A program made the translations under genes and the position numbers. The notes beneath the pieces are model-generated. The model saw only the letters and a program-made list of their open reading frames with translations. It was not told the origin of the DNA and searched no databases. A stretch of DNA of 64,000 bases from an uncultured Pseudomonas sp. GTDB taxonomy: Bacteria > Pseudomonadota > Gammaproteobacteria > Pseudomonadales > Pseudomonadaceae. The stretch covers positions 74,803 through 138,802 of the forward strand of contig NZ_CAMPHV010000011.1 of NCBI RefSeq assembly GCF_946886105.1, given 5' to 3'. Below, one piece after another: positions 23,268 to 32,374 of this stretch (the first letter of the stretch is position 1; every line of letters starts with the position of its first letter).

Positions 23268-23741
23268 TCAATCTTGAGAGGCGTCTCCGAGCAACCGCAT
23301 ATTCTTGTTTTCGAAACGTAGCCAGACCGTCTTCTGCTGTTCCAAACGCAGTCTGTGCGTACCGGGATTGTTATAGCCCGCATACACCAAAAGTCCAACG
23401 GCGGGATTGCCGGCCATTGGAATATCGCGCGACTCCATGAATTGCCCGGGGACCAGTTCCAAGCTCCACACGTCGATGGCCTTGAGGTAGTCGCGGCGCA
23501 ACTGCTCGCGTTGCTCGAACCATTGCTTGGCCGGAATCGACAACAGCAGCTTGAACAGCTCCGGGTCCTGTACAGCGACGAAGTCCACCGCCAGCGGCGT
23601 GTCGTTGTTGGCCTTGGGGGCCATATCCAGGGTGAGCGAACGCAGTTCGACCGAGGGTTGCGAGGAAAAATACGAGCAGGCAGTCAGCGGGGTGAACAAG
23701 CCCAACAGCACGGCTGTGCGGGCGAACCGTCCGAATCTCAT
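23268..23741 (-). CDS. tssJ: TssJ (SciN), T6SS outer-membrane lipoprotein
   Basis: 157 residues. A short signal peptide ends in the lipobox LTAC, with lipidated Cys22. The mature part is the small beta-sandwich that binds TssM (SLTLDMAPKANNDTPLAVD, KNMRLLGD). It anchors the membrane complex in the outer membrane. It is the first gene of the leftward operon, divergent from tssB. Confidence 0.94.
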   Translation of the reverse strand: MRFGRFARTAVLLGLFTPLTACSYFSSQPSVELRSLTLDMAPKANNDTPLAVDFVAVQDPELFKLLLSIPAKQWFEQREQLRRDYLKAIDVWSLELVPGQFMESRDIPMAGNPAVGLLVYAGYNNPGTHRLRLEQQKTVWLRFENKNMRLLGDASQD

Positions 23742-23926
23742 GGGAATCCGTTATTCGAGGAATTTGCTTTTTTATAGACCTGTTCTAGCGTCTTGGGTAG
23801 TTCGCCGATAGACGAATGAAGGATCGCTGCTATCAGGTTCGCCGCTGGTAGCGGTCCCAAGGAGCGCGATGGGGAGGGAAACCTAGACATTGCGCACTAG
23901 CTCAATGTTTGGACAAGGGCAGGATC
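23742..23926. promoter_or_regulatory. Divergent T6SS promoter region
   Basis: A 185-base gap separates tssJ (leftward) and tssB (rightward). On the minus strand TATAAA (complement of 23771-23776) may be the tssJ -10. Ahead of tssB is an inverted repeat ACATTG (23887-23892) / CAATGT (23903-23908) with 10 bases between. No sigma54 -24/-12 box was seen. Assignments are tentative. Confidence 0.4.
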
Positions 23927-24487
23927 ATGGCTGAAAGTACCCAACATAAACTCGACCGAGTACGTCCACCGCGTGTGCAGATTACCTACGACGTAGAAAT
24001 CGGCGACGCAATCGAAAAGAAAGAACTCCCACTGGTGGTCGGCATCCTCGCCGATCTCTCCGGTAAGCCGGAAACTCCATTGCCGAAACTGAGTGAACGG
24101 CGTTTCATCGAGATTGACCGCGACAACTTCAACGACGTGCTCGCCTCCACCGCGCCGCGTCTGGCGGTGCAAGTGGACAACACCATCAGCGGTGACGGCA
24201 GCAAGCTCAACGTCGCGCTGAACTTCTCCCATTTCGATGACTTCGACCCGGTCAATCTGGTCAAGCAAGTGACCCCGCTGCGCCGTCTGTTCGAGGCCCG
24301 TCAGCGCTTGCGCGACCTGCTCACCAAGCTCGACGGCAACGACGATCTGGACAAGCTGTTGCAGGAAGTGGTGGCCAACACCGAGGGCCTGCAGGAAATC
24401 AAAGCAGCGCGCCCCGAAGATAGCGCCGGCGAGGCATCTGCCGCAGCCGCCGACTCTTCCGAGCAGCCAGAAGAACCTCAAGCCTGA
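23927..24487 (+). CDS. tssB: TssB (VipA), contractile sheath small subunit
   Basis: 186 residues from the ATG at 23927 (MAESTQHKLDRVRPPRVQITYDVE); an upstream TTG at 23909 is disfavoured. ELPLVVGILADLSGK and RRFIEIDRDNFNDVL are family signatures. The C-terminus is an Ala/Glu-rich low-complexity tail. TssB and TssC copolymerise into the T6SS sheath, which contracts to fire the Hcp tube. It opens the rightward operon. Confidence 0.96.
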   Translation: MAESTQHKLDRVRPPRVQITYDVEIGDAIEKKELPLVVGILADLSGKPETPLPKLSERRFIEIDRDNFNDVLASTAPRLAVQVDNTISGDGSKLNVALNFSHFDDFDPVNLVKQVTPLRRLFEARQRLRDLLTKLDGNDDLDKLLQEVVANTEGLQEIKAARPEDSAGEASAAAADSSEQPEEPQA

Positions 24488-24519
24488 TCGTCTCGATTAT
24501 AAAAACGGAGTAATTTGCC

Positions 24520-25998
24520 ATGGCCGAAACAGAATCCGGCACCCAAGGCACGACGACGTCTGCCAATCTTTCCCTCCTCGATCGCATCGTCGCAGAAGGC
24601 CGAATGGCCCACGACGACAGCCAGCAGGCGTATGCCCGCGACATGTTGGCCGAATTCGCCACCCAAGTGCTCGATGAAGGCATGGTGGTCGACAAGGACA
24701 CCGTGGCGATGATCAACGATCGCATCGACCAGATCGATCAGATGATCAGCAGTCAGCTCAACGAAATCCTCCATCACCCCGAGGTGAAGAAATTGGAGGC
24801 CTCCTGGCGAGGTCTGCATTTCCTGGTGATGAACACCGAAACCAGCACCCGGCTCAAGCTGCGCCTGTTCAACGCGACCCAGAAGGAGTTGTTGAACGAC
24901 CTGGAAAAAGCTGTCGAATTCGACCAGAGCGTGCTGTTCAAGAAAATCTACGAAGAAGACTACGGCACCTTCGGCGGACACCCGTTCAGCGTCTTGATGG
25001 GCGATTACGAATTCGGTCGCCATCCGCAGGACATCGCCCTGCTGGAGAAACTTTCCAACGTCGCCGCCGCCGCCCATGCGCCTTTCATCGCCGCCGCCAG
25101 CCCACGGTTGTTCGACATGAGCAGCTTCACCGAACTGGCCGTGCCGCGCGATCTGGCGAAGATCTTCGAGAGCCTGGAGCTGATCAAGTGGCGTTCGTTC
25201 CGCGCCAGCGAGGACTCGCGCTACGTATCGCTGGTGCTGCCGCATGTGCTGCTGCGTCTGCCGTACGGCCCCGACACCTTGCCGGTGGAAGGCATGAACT
25301 TCGTCGAGGACGTCAACGGCACCGACCACAGCAAATACCTGTGGGGCAATGCCGCCTGGGCGCTGACCCAGCGTATCACCGACGCCTTCGCCAAATACGG
25401 CTGGTGCGCGGCGATCCGCGGCGTCGAGGGTGGCGGTGCGGTCGAAGGCCTGCCGGCGCATACCTTCACCACCAGCTCCGGCGATCTGGCGCTGAAATGC
25501 CCGACCGAAGTGGCGATCACCGACCGCCGCGAGAAAGAACTCGACGGGCTGGGCTTCATTTCCCTCTGCCATAAAAAGAACAGCGACCTGGCGGTGTTCT
25601 TCGGCGGCCAGACCACCAACCTGGCGAAGACTTACAACACCGCCGAAGCCAACTCCAACGCGCGCATCTCGGCGATGTTGCCGTACGTGTTGGCGGCCTC
25701 GCGTTTCGCTCATTACCTCAAGGTGATCATGCGCGACAAGATCGGCAGCTTCATGACCCGCGACAACGTGCAGACCTACCTCAACAACTGGATCGCCGAC
25801 TACGTGCTGATCAACGACAACGCGCCCCAGGAAATCAAGGCGCAGTACCCGCTGCGCGAAGCGCGGGTCGATGTCACCGAAGTGGCCGGCAAGCCTGGTT
25901 CCTACCGTGCGACCGTGTTCCTGCGGCCGCATTTCCAACTCGAGGAACTGACCGCTTCGATCCGCCTGGTCGCGAGCTTACCGCCGCCGGCCGCCTGA
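24520..25998 (+). CDS. tssC: TssC (VipB), contractile sheath large subunit
   Basis: 492 residues. EASWRGLHFLVMNTETSTRLKL, the FGGHPFSVLMGDYEF segment and the C-terminal FQLEELTASIRLVASLPP are characteristic. It forms the outer part of the sheath with TssB and carries the ClpV recognition surface once contracted. It starts 32 bases after tssB. A 9-bp hairpin follows before hcp. Confidence 0.97.
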   Translation: MAETESGTQGTTTSANLSLLDRIVAEGRMAHDDSQQAYARDMLAEFATQVLDEGMVVDKDTVAMINDRIDQIDQMISSQLNEILHHPEVKKLEASWRGLHFLVMNTETSTRLKLRLFNATQKELLNDLEKAVEFDQSVLFKKIYEEDYGTFGGHPFSVLMGDYEFGRHPQDIALLEKLSNVAAAAHAPFIAAASPRLFDMSSFTELAVPRDLAKIFESLELIKWRSFRASEDSRYVSLVLPHVLLRLPYGPDTLPVEGMNFVEDVNGTDHSKYLWGNAAWALTQRITDAFAKYGWCAAIRGVEGGGAVEGLPAHTFTTSSGDLALKCPTEVAITDRREKELDGLGFISLCHKKNSDLAVFFGGQTTNLAKTYNTAEANSNARISAMLPYVLAASRFAHYLKVIMRDKIGSFMTRDNVQTYLNNWIADYVLINDNAPQEIKAQYPLREARVDVTEVAGKPGSYRATVFLRPHFQLEELTASIRLVASLPPPAA

Positions 25999-26004
25999 TG
26001 TTTC

Positions 26005-26026
26005 CCGCCGGCCTTCGGGCCGGCGG
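26005..26026 (+). other. Stable UUCG hairpin between tssC and hcp
   Basis: CCGCCGGCC (26005-26013), loop TTCG, GGCCGGCGG (26018-26026): a perfect 9-bp stem with a UUCG tetraloop, followed by a pyrimidine-rich stretch but no clean T-run. It could be a leaky terminator or a 3' stability and 5' processing element that sets hcp mRNA apart from the sheath genes. Role is inferred. Confidence 0.6.
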
Positions 26027-26071
26027 TTCTTCTCTCCGGTTATTTCTTCTTAGATTCAGGAGCTGCACGCG

Positions 26072-26569
26072 ATGGATGCAATTATTCTCGACCTGGGCGC
26101 CGATATTAAAGGCGACAGCTTGCTCGAAGGCTACACAGACAAAATCGAGCTGATGTCCTACAGCCACAACGTCGCCATGCAGGTGACCAATGACGTCAGT
26201 AACTCGGAGCGTACCTCCGGCCGTCCTCACATCGGCGAGTTCACCGTCACCAAGTTCATCGACACTTCGACCCCCACCCTCAACGAATACTGCTGCGCCG
26301 GCAAACCCATTACCGAGGTCAAGATCACCATCGGCCGTAACGCCGCCGAAGGCAGCGGGCAGATTCTGCCCTTCATCGTCTATACCTTGACCAACGTGGT
26401 GTTCTCCAACGTCAGCGTCAGCGGTGGCACCGGCGGAAAGCCGGTCGAGACGCTGTCGATGAACTTCACCAAAATCAAATGGGAACTGACCGCGCAGAAA
26501 GACGACGGCACCAAGGAAGGCACGGCCGCCTCCACCTGGGATTTGGCCGCCAACAAGGTCGTCAAGTAA
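26072..26569 (+). CDS. hcp: Hcp (TssD), T6SS inner tube protein
   Basis: 165 residues, one Hcp domain without C-terminal extension. MDAIILDLGADIKGDSLLEGY, then MSYSHNVAMQVTNDVSN and KWELTAQKDDGTKEG identify it. Hexamers stack into the tube expelled by the sheath, and small effectors can ride in the lumen. The leader before it contains a stable hairpin, consistent with separate control of this abundant protein. Confidence 0.97.
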   Translation: MDAIILDLGADIKGDSLLEGYTDKIELMSYSHNVAMQVTNDVSNSERTSGRPHIGEFTVTKFIDTSTPTLNEYCCAGKPITEVKITIGRNAAEGSGQILPFIVYTLTNVVFSNVSVSGGTGGKPVETLSMNFTKIKWELTAQKDDGTKEGTAASTWDLAANKVVK

Positions 26570-26572
26570 GCG

Positions 26573-27025
26573 GTGGCTGCGTTCCGGCAACGCAGCCGGG
26601 CGCCGCTGCTCGATCGCCTGGCCTCGCAGGACGAGGCCGGGTCCGTTCGGGCCAGGGGTTTCGACCGTCAGGCGTTGAGCGAATCGGTGCGCGAGGAACT
26701 GCTGCGTCTGCTCAATACCCGACGCGCACCGCGTTCGCGGCTCAAACAAATGACCGTGATCGACTATGGCATCGTCGACTGGAGCGGCCTGTACGCCGAC
26801 CGCAGCGAAGACCGCCTCAAGTTGGCGCGGGAAATCCGCCTGGCGATCGCTCATTTCGAACCGCGGCTGCAGCTGGCCGAGGTGGACGTGCAACCCTTGG
26901 ATGGCAGCCGTCATGCCCTACGCGTGCGTATCGCCGGGCAGTTGCGCAGCGGCGGCAGCGAAATCTGGCCGGTGGCCTTTGTGATGGATATGGCCGACGG
27001 AGTGGTGCATGAGCGATTCGATTGA
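26573..27025 (+). CDS. tssE: TssE, gp25-like baseplate wedge protein
   Basis: 150 residues starting at GTG (26573), three bases after the hcp stop. The GPW/gp25 domain shows VIDYGIVDWSGLYADRSEDR and LAREIRLAIAHFEPRL. The conserved EPR motif that starts sheath polymerisation is present (FEPRL). It overlaps tssF by 17 bases, implying coupled translation. Confidence 0.93.
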   Translation: MAAFRQRSRAPLLDRLASQDEAGSVRARGFDRQALSESVREELLRLLNTRRAPRSRLKQMTVIDYGIVDWSGLYADRSEDRLKLAREIRLAIAHFEPRLQLAEVDVQPLDGSRHALRVRIAGQLRSGGSEIWPVAFVMDMADGVVHERFD

Positions 27026-28802
27026 CGAAGAACTGCTGGATTACTACCAGCGCGAACTGACCTGGTTGCGCCAGGCCGGCGCCGGTTTCGCCGAGCGCTA
27101 CCCGAAGATTGCCAGCCGCCTCGAACTGTCCGCCGGCGAATGCCCGGACCCGCATGTCGAGCGCCTGCTGGAAAGTTTCTCGCTACTGTCCGCGCGCTTG
27201 CAACGGCGCCTCGACGACGGTTACGCGGAATTCAGCGACGCCCTGCTGGAGCAACTCTATCCGCTGGCGTTGCGGCCGTTGCCGTCCTGCGCCATCGCCC
27301 GTTTCGAGCCGGACCCGAGCAAGGGCAACCTCAGCGAGGGCTATTCCCTGCCCCGCGACACCCCGCTGTTCGTCACCACCACGGCCGGCGACAGCATCTA
27401 TTTTCGCAGCACCGCCCCGGTCACCCTTTGGCCTTTGGAAGTCGCCGACGCGGTGCTGCTCGATACCGAAGAAACCCAGGCCCTGACCGGTGTTCCACTG
27501 GCCCGTGCGGCGTTGCGCCTGAGTTTGCGCAACGTCGGCGAAGAGCCCTGGAGCGCACTGCCGATCGAGACCCTGCGCATTCACCTGGGCGGCTCGCCGG
27601 TGACCGCCGCGGTGCTCTACGACCTGCTTTGCGGCAATGCCTTGCGAACCCTGTGCGGCGTGCCCGGTAGCCAGCCGCGCGCTGTCGGCGGCTGTCCCGA
27701 GCCGGTCGGCTTCGGTGACGACGAAGCCTTGCTGCCGGACGAGGATGGGCTGCATCCGGGCCTGCGGCTGCTGGCGGAATACTTCGCCTGCCCGGAAAAA
27801 TTCGCCTTCTTCGACATACCGATCGGCGTTCCCGCCGACGCCGTCGACTGGCTGGACGTCTATATCCTGTTCGACCGTACACCCTCCGCACGGCTCAGCC
27901 TGCGCAAGGAAGACATCGTCCTCGGCTGCGCACCGGTGATCAACCTGTTCCCGCGCACCTCCGAACCGCTGCGCCCGGATGGCACCCGCAGCGAATACCG
28001 TTTGATCGCCGACGCCTACCGCGAGAACAGCACGGAAATCCACAGCATCCGCAACCTACGCGCTGGCGCCGGCCAGCGCGCGCAATGGATCGCGCCCTAC
28101 TACGCCTGCCAGCACGGCATGGGCGAAGGCCGCTTGTTCTGGCACGCCCGGCGCGTTTCCGGACGCAACCCGGGGCGGCACGGCACCGACATGCTGCTGA
28201 GCCTGGTCGACACCCATTTCAATCCCGCTGTCGATGTGCCCGACTACAGCCTTACCGCCGAGTTGCTGTGCACCAACCGGCACCTGGCGGAAACCCTGCC
28301 GGCCGGCACCCGCCTGGATTTCGAGCGGCCCGGCCCGGTGCTGCGCGTCAGCCTGTTGCGTTCTCCTCACGCGCAGTCGCTGCCGGCGCTGGGTGGCGCC
28401 TCGCGTTGGCGCCTGGTGTCGCAACTGACCCTCAATCACCTGTCGTTGGTGGAAGGCGAACAGGCCCTCGCCGCACTCAAGGAAATGCTGACCCTGCACA
28501 ATCTGCGCGACGAAGCCGCCGCCCGACGGCAGATCGAAGGGCTGAGCGGCATCACCAGCGTACGTATCGTCGAGCGGGTCGGTCGCGATGCCTGGCGCGG
28601 CTGGCGCAACGGTCTGGAAGTGCGCATCGGTCTCGATCCGCAACATTTCGTCGGCGCCAGCCCCCTGCTGTTCTCCGGGGTGTTGGCACATTTTTTCTCG
28701 CTCTACGCCAATACCAACCGCTTCGTACGCACCGTACTGCTGCTCGGCGATAAGGAGATCAAGACATGGCGTCCCCAGGTCGGCGAACCGCTGTCGCTGT
28801 AG
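27009..28802 (+). CDS. tssF: TssF, T6SS baseplate wedge protein
   Basis: 597 residues. MSDSIDEELLDYYQRELTWL at the N-terminus and KIASRLELSAGECPDPHVER are standard for TssF. Two TssF and one TssG form the wedge core with TssE and TssK. The end overlaps tssG by 37 bases. Confidence 0.96.
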   Translation: MSDSIDEELLDYYQRELTWLRQAGAGFAERYPKIASRLELSAGECPDPHVERLLESFSLLSARLQRRLDDGYAEFSDALLEQLYPLALRPLPSCAIARFEPDPSKGNLSEGYSLPRDTPLFVTTTAGDSIYFRSTAPVTLWPLEVADAVLLDTEETQALTGVPLARAALRLSLRNVGEEPWSALPIETLRIHLGGSPVTAAVLYDLLCGNALRTLCGVPGSQPRAVGGCPEPVGFGDDEALLPDEDGLHPGLRLLAEYFACPEKFAFFDIPIGVPADAVDWLDVYILFDRTPSARLSLRKEDIVLGCAPVINLFPRTSEPLRPDGTRSEYRLIADAYRENSTEIHSIRNLRAGAGQRAQWIAPYYACQHGMGEGRLFWHARRVSGRNPGRHGTDMLLSLVDTHFNPAVDVPDYSLTAELLCTNRHLAETLPAGTRLDFERPGPVLRVSLLRSPHAQSLPALGGASRWRLVSQLTLNHLSLVEGEQALAALKEMLTLHNLRDEAAARRQIEGLSGITSVRIVERVGRDAWRGWRNGLEVRIGLDPQHFVGASPLLFSGVLAHFFSLYANTNRFVRTVLLLGDKEIKTWRPQVGEPLSL

Positions 28803-29785
28803 GCGAACGCCTGCGCGACGAGCCGCAGGCGTTCGAACTGTTGCAGGCGCTGTTGCTGCTCGAACGCGCGCAGCCGAAGGCGACGCCCTTGGGCCAAGGC
28901 ATCGACCCGCGCCGTGAGGCGGTGCGATTGCGCGGGCCACTGACGCCCGTATTCGCCGCCAGCCAGGTGGCGCGCCTCGAGTTTCCCGAACAGCAACAGC
29001 CGGTCCTCAGTACTCCGGTATTCGGTCTTGGCGGCCCGGACGGGCCCTTGCCTTACGCCTATCAGGAATGGCTGCAGCAACGCGCGCGGCTGAAGGACCA
29101 CGGCCCGGCGGAATTCCTCGACCTGTTCCAGCACCGCCTGCTGTCGCTGCTCTATCGCATTCTCTGCAAACACCGGGTGGCGATCGGTTTCGTGCCGCCG
29201 CAGGACAGCCCCGTGCAGGCTCAGTTGCGTGCCCTCACCGGTCTGTTGCCGCGCCCGCTGCAGGGGCGCCAGGCGATTCCCGATGGGTTGATCATGGCCC
29301 GTGCCGCGTTGTTCGCCGGCGCCCGGCGTTCCCTGGCTGGCTTCGAAACCATCGTCCGTCATCACTTCGCGGTGACCGTGCGTGTCGAACAATTCCAGGG
29401 CGCCTGGCGCGAGATTCCCGCCGCCAGCCGCAGTTGCCTGGGTCGTCCCGGGCGCAACCTGAGCCTCGGTCGCACCGCGGTTGCCGGCAAGCGGGTGTGG
29501 GACGAGCATGCCGGTGTCCGCATCGTACTCGGCCCGCTCAACGGCAAGCGCTATCCGAGCTTCCTGCCGGACGGCCCGGCCTACGCTCAATTGGCCGCGC
29601 TGGCCAGGTTCTACTTCGGCCCCGATCTGGACTGCTCGCTACGCCTGTTGGTCAGCGAAACCCCTGGCCTGTCGTTAAGTCGCCAGGCGCCGCCGCGGGC
29701 CGGTTGGAGCAGTTGGCTGGAGCGCGAGCCGAAGCGCCAGCTGCGCCATATCGATACACGCCTGCTCGCTGCGGAGAGTGCCTGA
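28766..29785 (+). CDS. tssG: TssG, T6SS baseplate wedge protein
   Basis: 339 residues from the ATG at 28766. The VREAVRLRGPLTPVFAASQV-type segment and the RLLSLLYRILCKHR block fit the family. It shares 37 bases with tssF in another frame and ends two bases before clpV, so the tssE-F-G-clpV stretch is a tightly coupled unit. Confidence 0.95.
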   Translation: MASPGRRTAVAVGERLRDEPQAFELLQALLLLERAQPKATPLGQGIDPRREAVRLRGPLTPVFAASQVARLEFPEQQQPVLSTPVFGLGGPDGPLPYAYQEWLQQRARLKDHGPAEFLDLFQHRLLSLLYRILCKHRVAIGFVPPQDSPVQAQLRALTGLLPRPLQGRQAIPDGLIMARAALFAGARRSLAGFETIVRHHFAVTVRVEQFQGAWREIPAASRSCLGRPGRNLSLGRTAVAGKRVWDEHAGVRIVLGPLNGKRYPSFLPDGPAYAQLAALARFYFGPDLDCSLRLLVSETPGLSLSRQAPPRAGWSSWLEREPKRQLRHIDTRLLAAESA

Positions 29786-29787
29786 AC

Positions 29788-32334
29788 ATGGATCTCGGAA
29801 CCCTGGTCACCCGCCTCAACGGCGATTGCCGCCGCGCCCTGGAGCGCGCCGCCCAGCGCTGCATGCAGCGCGGCCATCATTACGTGGAAATCGAGCACCT
29901 GCTGCTCGAACTGCTGGATATCGAAGGCGGCGACCTGGCCTGCCTGCTGCCGCGCTTTGGCTTGGAGCGCGACGCTCTGGCCGCCGAAATCAACCTGGCG
30001 TTGGAGCTGTTCAAGGGCGGTTGCACCCGCACGCCGGCATTCTCCAATCAGACCGTGGCGGTGCTCGAAGACGGCGTATTGCAAGCCAGCGTGCAACGCT
30101 TGGAGAGCGTGCGCTCGGGCATGTTGTTGCTGGCCGTGCTCGACCGCGACGAACGCCGCGCGCTGCTGCTCAATAGCGCGTCCTCGCTGTTGCGCATCCC
30201 CCGCGAGGCGTTGCGCGGCAATCTTCAGGAATGGACCGCGCCGTCCCGCGAGAGCGGCGTCGTGGCGGCCGGCAAATCCGCTAAAGGCGCCAAGGCCGGC
30301 AGCGAGCCGTCGCTGCTCGATCAGTTCACCCAGGACCTCACCGAGGACGCGCGCAACGGTCGCATCGACCCCATAGTCGGGCGCGACGGCGAAATCCGCC
30401 AGACCATCGACATCCTTCTACGCCGTCGGCAGAACAACCCGATCCTGGTCGGCGCCCCCGGCGTCGGCAAGACCGCAGTGGTCGAGGGCCTGGCGCTACG
30501 CATCGCCGCCGGCGACGTGCCGCCGCCGCTCAAGGACGTTGCGGTGCGGGTGCTCGATCTCGGCCTGCTGCAAGCCGGTGCCGGGGTCAAAGGCGAATTC
30601 GAGCAACGCCTGAAAGGGGTGATCGACGGCGTGCGCAGCGCCGACAAGCCGATCATCCTGTTTATCGACGAAGCCCACACCCTGATCGGCGCCGGCGGTG
30701 CCGAAGGCGGCAGCGACGCGGCCAACCTGCTCAAGCCGGCCCTGGCCCGTGGCGAGTTGCGCACCGTCGCCGCGACCACCTGGTTGGAATACAAGAAGTA
30801 CTTCGAGAAGGACCCGGCGCTGACCCGGCGCTTCCAGCTGGTGCAGGTGGAAGAGCCGGACGAAGCCACCGCCGTCGAGATGCTGCGTGGTGTCGCCAGC
30901 AAGCTGGAACAGCACCATGGCGTGCAGGTGCTGGATGCGGCGATTCACGACGCGGTGAAACTTTCCCATCGCTATATCTCCGGTCGCCAGTTGCCGGACA
31001 AAGCCATCAGCATTCTGGACACCGCCTGCGCCCGCGTCGCCCTGGCCCAGCACGACGTGCCGCCGCAACTGGAAAGCCTGCGCCACCGTCAGGTCGCGGT
31101 GCAGGACGAGCTCGACCGGCTCAAGCGCGAACAGGCCACCGGCCTCGACCACGGCGCGCGCATCGGCGAGCTGGACAGCGAAACCCTCAGCAATGCCCAG
31201 AGCATCCGCGAGCTGGAAACGCGCTGGGGCGAAGAGCGCGAGGCGGTGCGCGAACTACTGGACACCCGCCGCGAGCTGCTGGCGTTGAGCGAAAGCGCCG
31301 ATGCCGCCAAACCGGCCAAGGAACTGGACAGCCGCATCGACCAACTGGCCGCCGAACTGGCGCGCCTGGAACACGGCCTGGAAGCGATTCGCCAGGACGA
31401 TCCGTTGGTGCCCGAACAGGTCGACTCGAAGATAGTCGCTGCGGTAATCGCCGGCTGGACCGGCATCCCGGTGGGCAAGATGCTCGCCGACGAAGCCCAC
31501 GCCGTGCGCACCTTGGGTCAGCGCATGGGCCAGCGGGTGATGGGCCAGGACGCCGCCCTCGGCACCATCGCCCAGCGCATCCAGGCCTACCGCGCCGGCC
31601 TCACCGACCCGGCCAAGCCGGTCGGCGTGTTCCTCCTGGTCGGTCCCACCGGCGTCGGCAAAACCGAAACCGCCTACGCCTTGGCCGACGCCCTGTACGG
31701 CGGCGAGCGCAACCTGATCAGCATCAACCTTTCCGAATATCAGGAAGCCCACACCGTCAGCCAGCTCAAAGGCGCGCCGCCCGGCTACGTCGGCTACGGC
31801 AGCGGCGGCGTGCTCACCGAAGCGGTACGTCGCAAACCCTATTCGGTGGTGCTGCTCGACGAAATCGAAAAAGCCCACCCCGATGTGCTCGAGGCCTTCT
31901 ACAACGTGTTCGACAAAGGCGTGATGGAAGACGGCACCGGCCTGGTGGTGGACTTCAAAAACACCGTGATGCTCGCCACCAGCAACGTCGGCGCCGAACT
32001 GATCCTCGACACCCCGGCCGAACAACTCGCCGGCGAGGCGTTCAACGGCCAGCTACGCCAGGAACTGCTGCGCAACTTCCGCCCGGCCTTCCTCGCGCGC
32101 ATGACCACGGTGCCCTACCGCAACCTCGACGACGCCACCCTGGAAAATATCGTCAAGGCCAAGCTCAACAAACTCCGCGCCCGCTACAAAGCCGCGACCG
32201 GCAAACATTTCGACTTCGACCCCGGCATCGTCCAGGCGGTATTGGCCAAATGCAGCTCGGCGGGGGTCAGGGATATCGAGAATGTGTTGATGACGGAAGT
32301 AGCGGGGAAGTTGGCGGAGTGGGTGTTGGAGTGA
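29788..32334 (+). CDS. clpV: ClpV (TssH), sheath-disassembly AAA+ ATPase
   Basis: 848 residues from the ATG at 29788 (MDLGTLVTRLNGDCRRALER); a longer open frame upstream only re-reads tssG. The N-domain spans about residues 1-150. Walker A motifs are GAPGVGKT (222-229) and GPTGVGKT (619-626), with a ClpB-like coiled-coil middle domain around 390-520. ClpV recycles contracted TssBC sheaths. It is the last core gene before an abrupt change to AT-rich cargo ORFs. Confidence 0.96.
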   Translation: MDLGTLVTRLNGDCRRALERAAQRCMQRGHHYVEIEHLLLELLDIEGGDLACLLPRFGLERDALAAEINLALELFKGGCTRTPAFSNQTVAVLEDGVLQASVQRLESVRSGMLLLAVLDRDERRALLLNSASSLLRIPREALRGNLQEWTAPSRESGVVAAGKSAKGAKAGSEPSLLDQFTQDLTEDARNGRIDPIVGRDGEIRQTIDILLRRRQNNPILVGAPGVGKTAVVEGLALRIAAGDVPPPLKDVAVRVLDLGLLQAGAGVKGEFEQRLKGVIDGVRSADKPIILFIDEAHTLIGAGGAEGGSDAANLLKPALARGELRTVAATTWLEYKKYFEKDPALTRRFQLVQVEEPDEATAVEMLRGVASKLEQHHGVQVLDAAIHDAVKLSHRYISGRQLPDKAISILDTACARVALAQHDVPPQLESLRHRQVAVQDELDRLKREQATGLDHGARIGELDSETLSNAQSIRELETRWGEEREAVRELLDTRRELLALSESADAAKPAKELDSRIDQLAAELARLEHGLEAIRQDDPLVPEQVDSKIVAAVIAGWTGIPVGKMLADEAHAVRTLGQRMGQRVMGQDAALGTIAQRIQAYRAGLTDPAKPVGVFLLVGPTGVGKTETAYALADALYGGERNLISINLSEYQEAHTVSQLKGAPPGYVGYGSGGVLTEAVRRKPYSVVLLDEIEKAHPDVLEAFYNVFDKGVMEDGTGLVVDFKNTVMLATSNVGAELILDTPAEQLAGEAFNGQLRQELLRNFRPAFLARMTTVPYRNLDDATLENIVKAKLNKLRARYKAATGKHFDFDPGIVQAVLAKCSSAGVRDIENVLMTEVAGKLAEWVLE

Positions 32335-32374
32335 CCTATCCGATTGGATGGAATTATAAAAATTGGAGTCGTCA

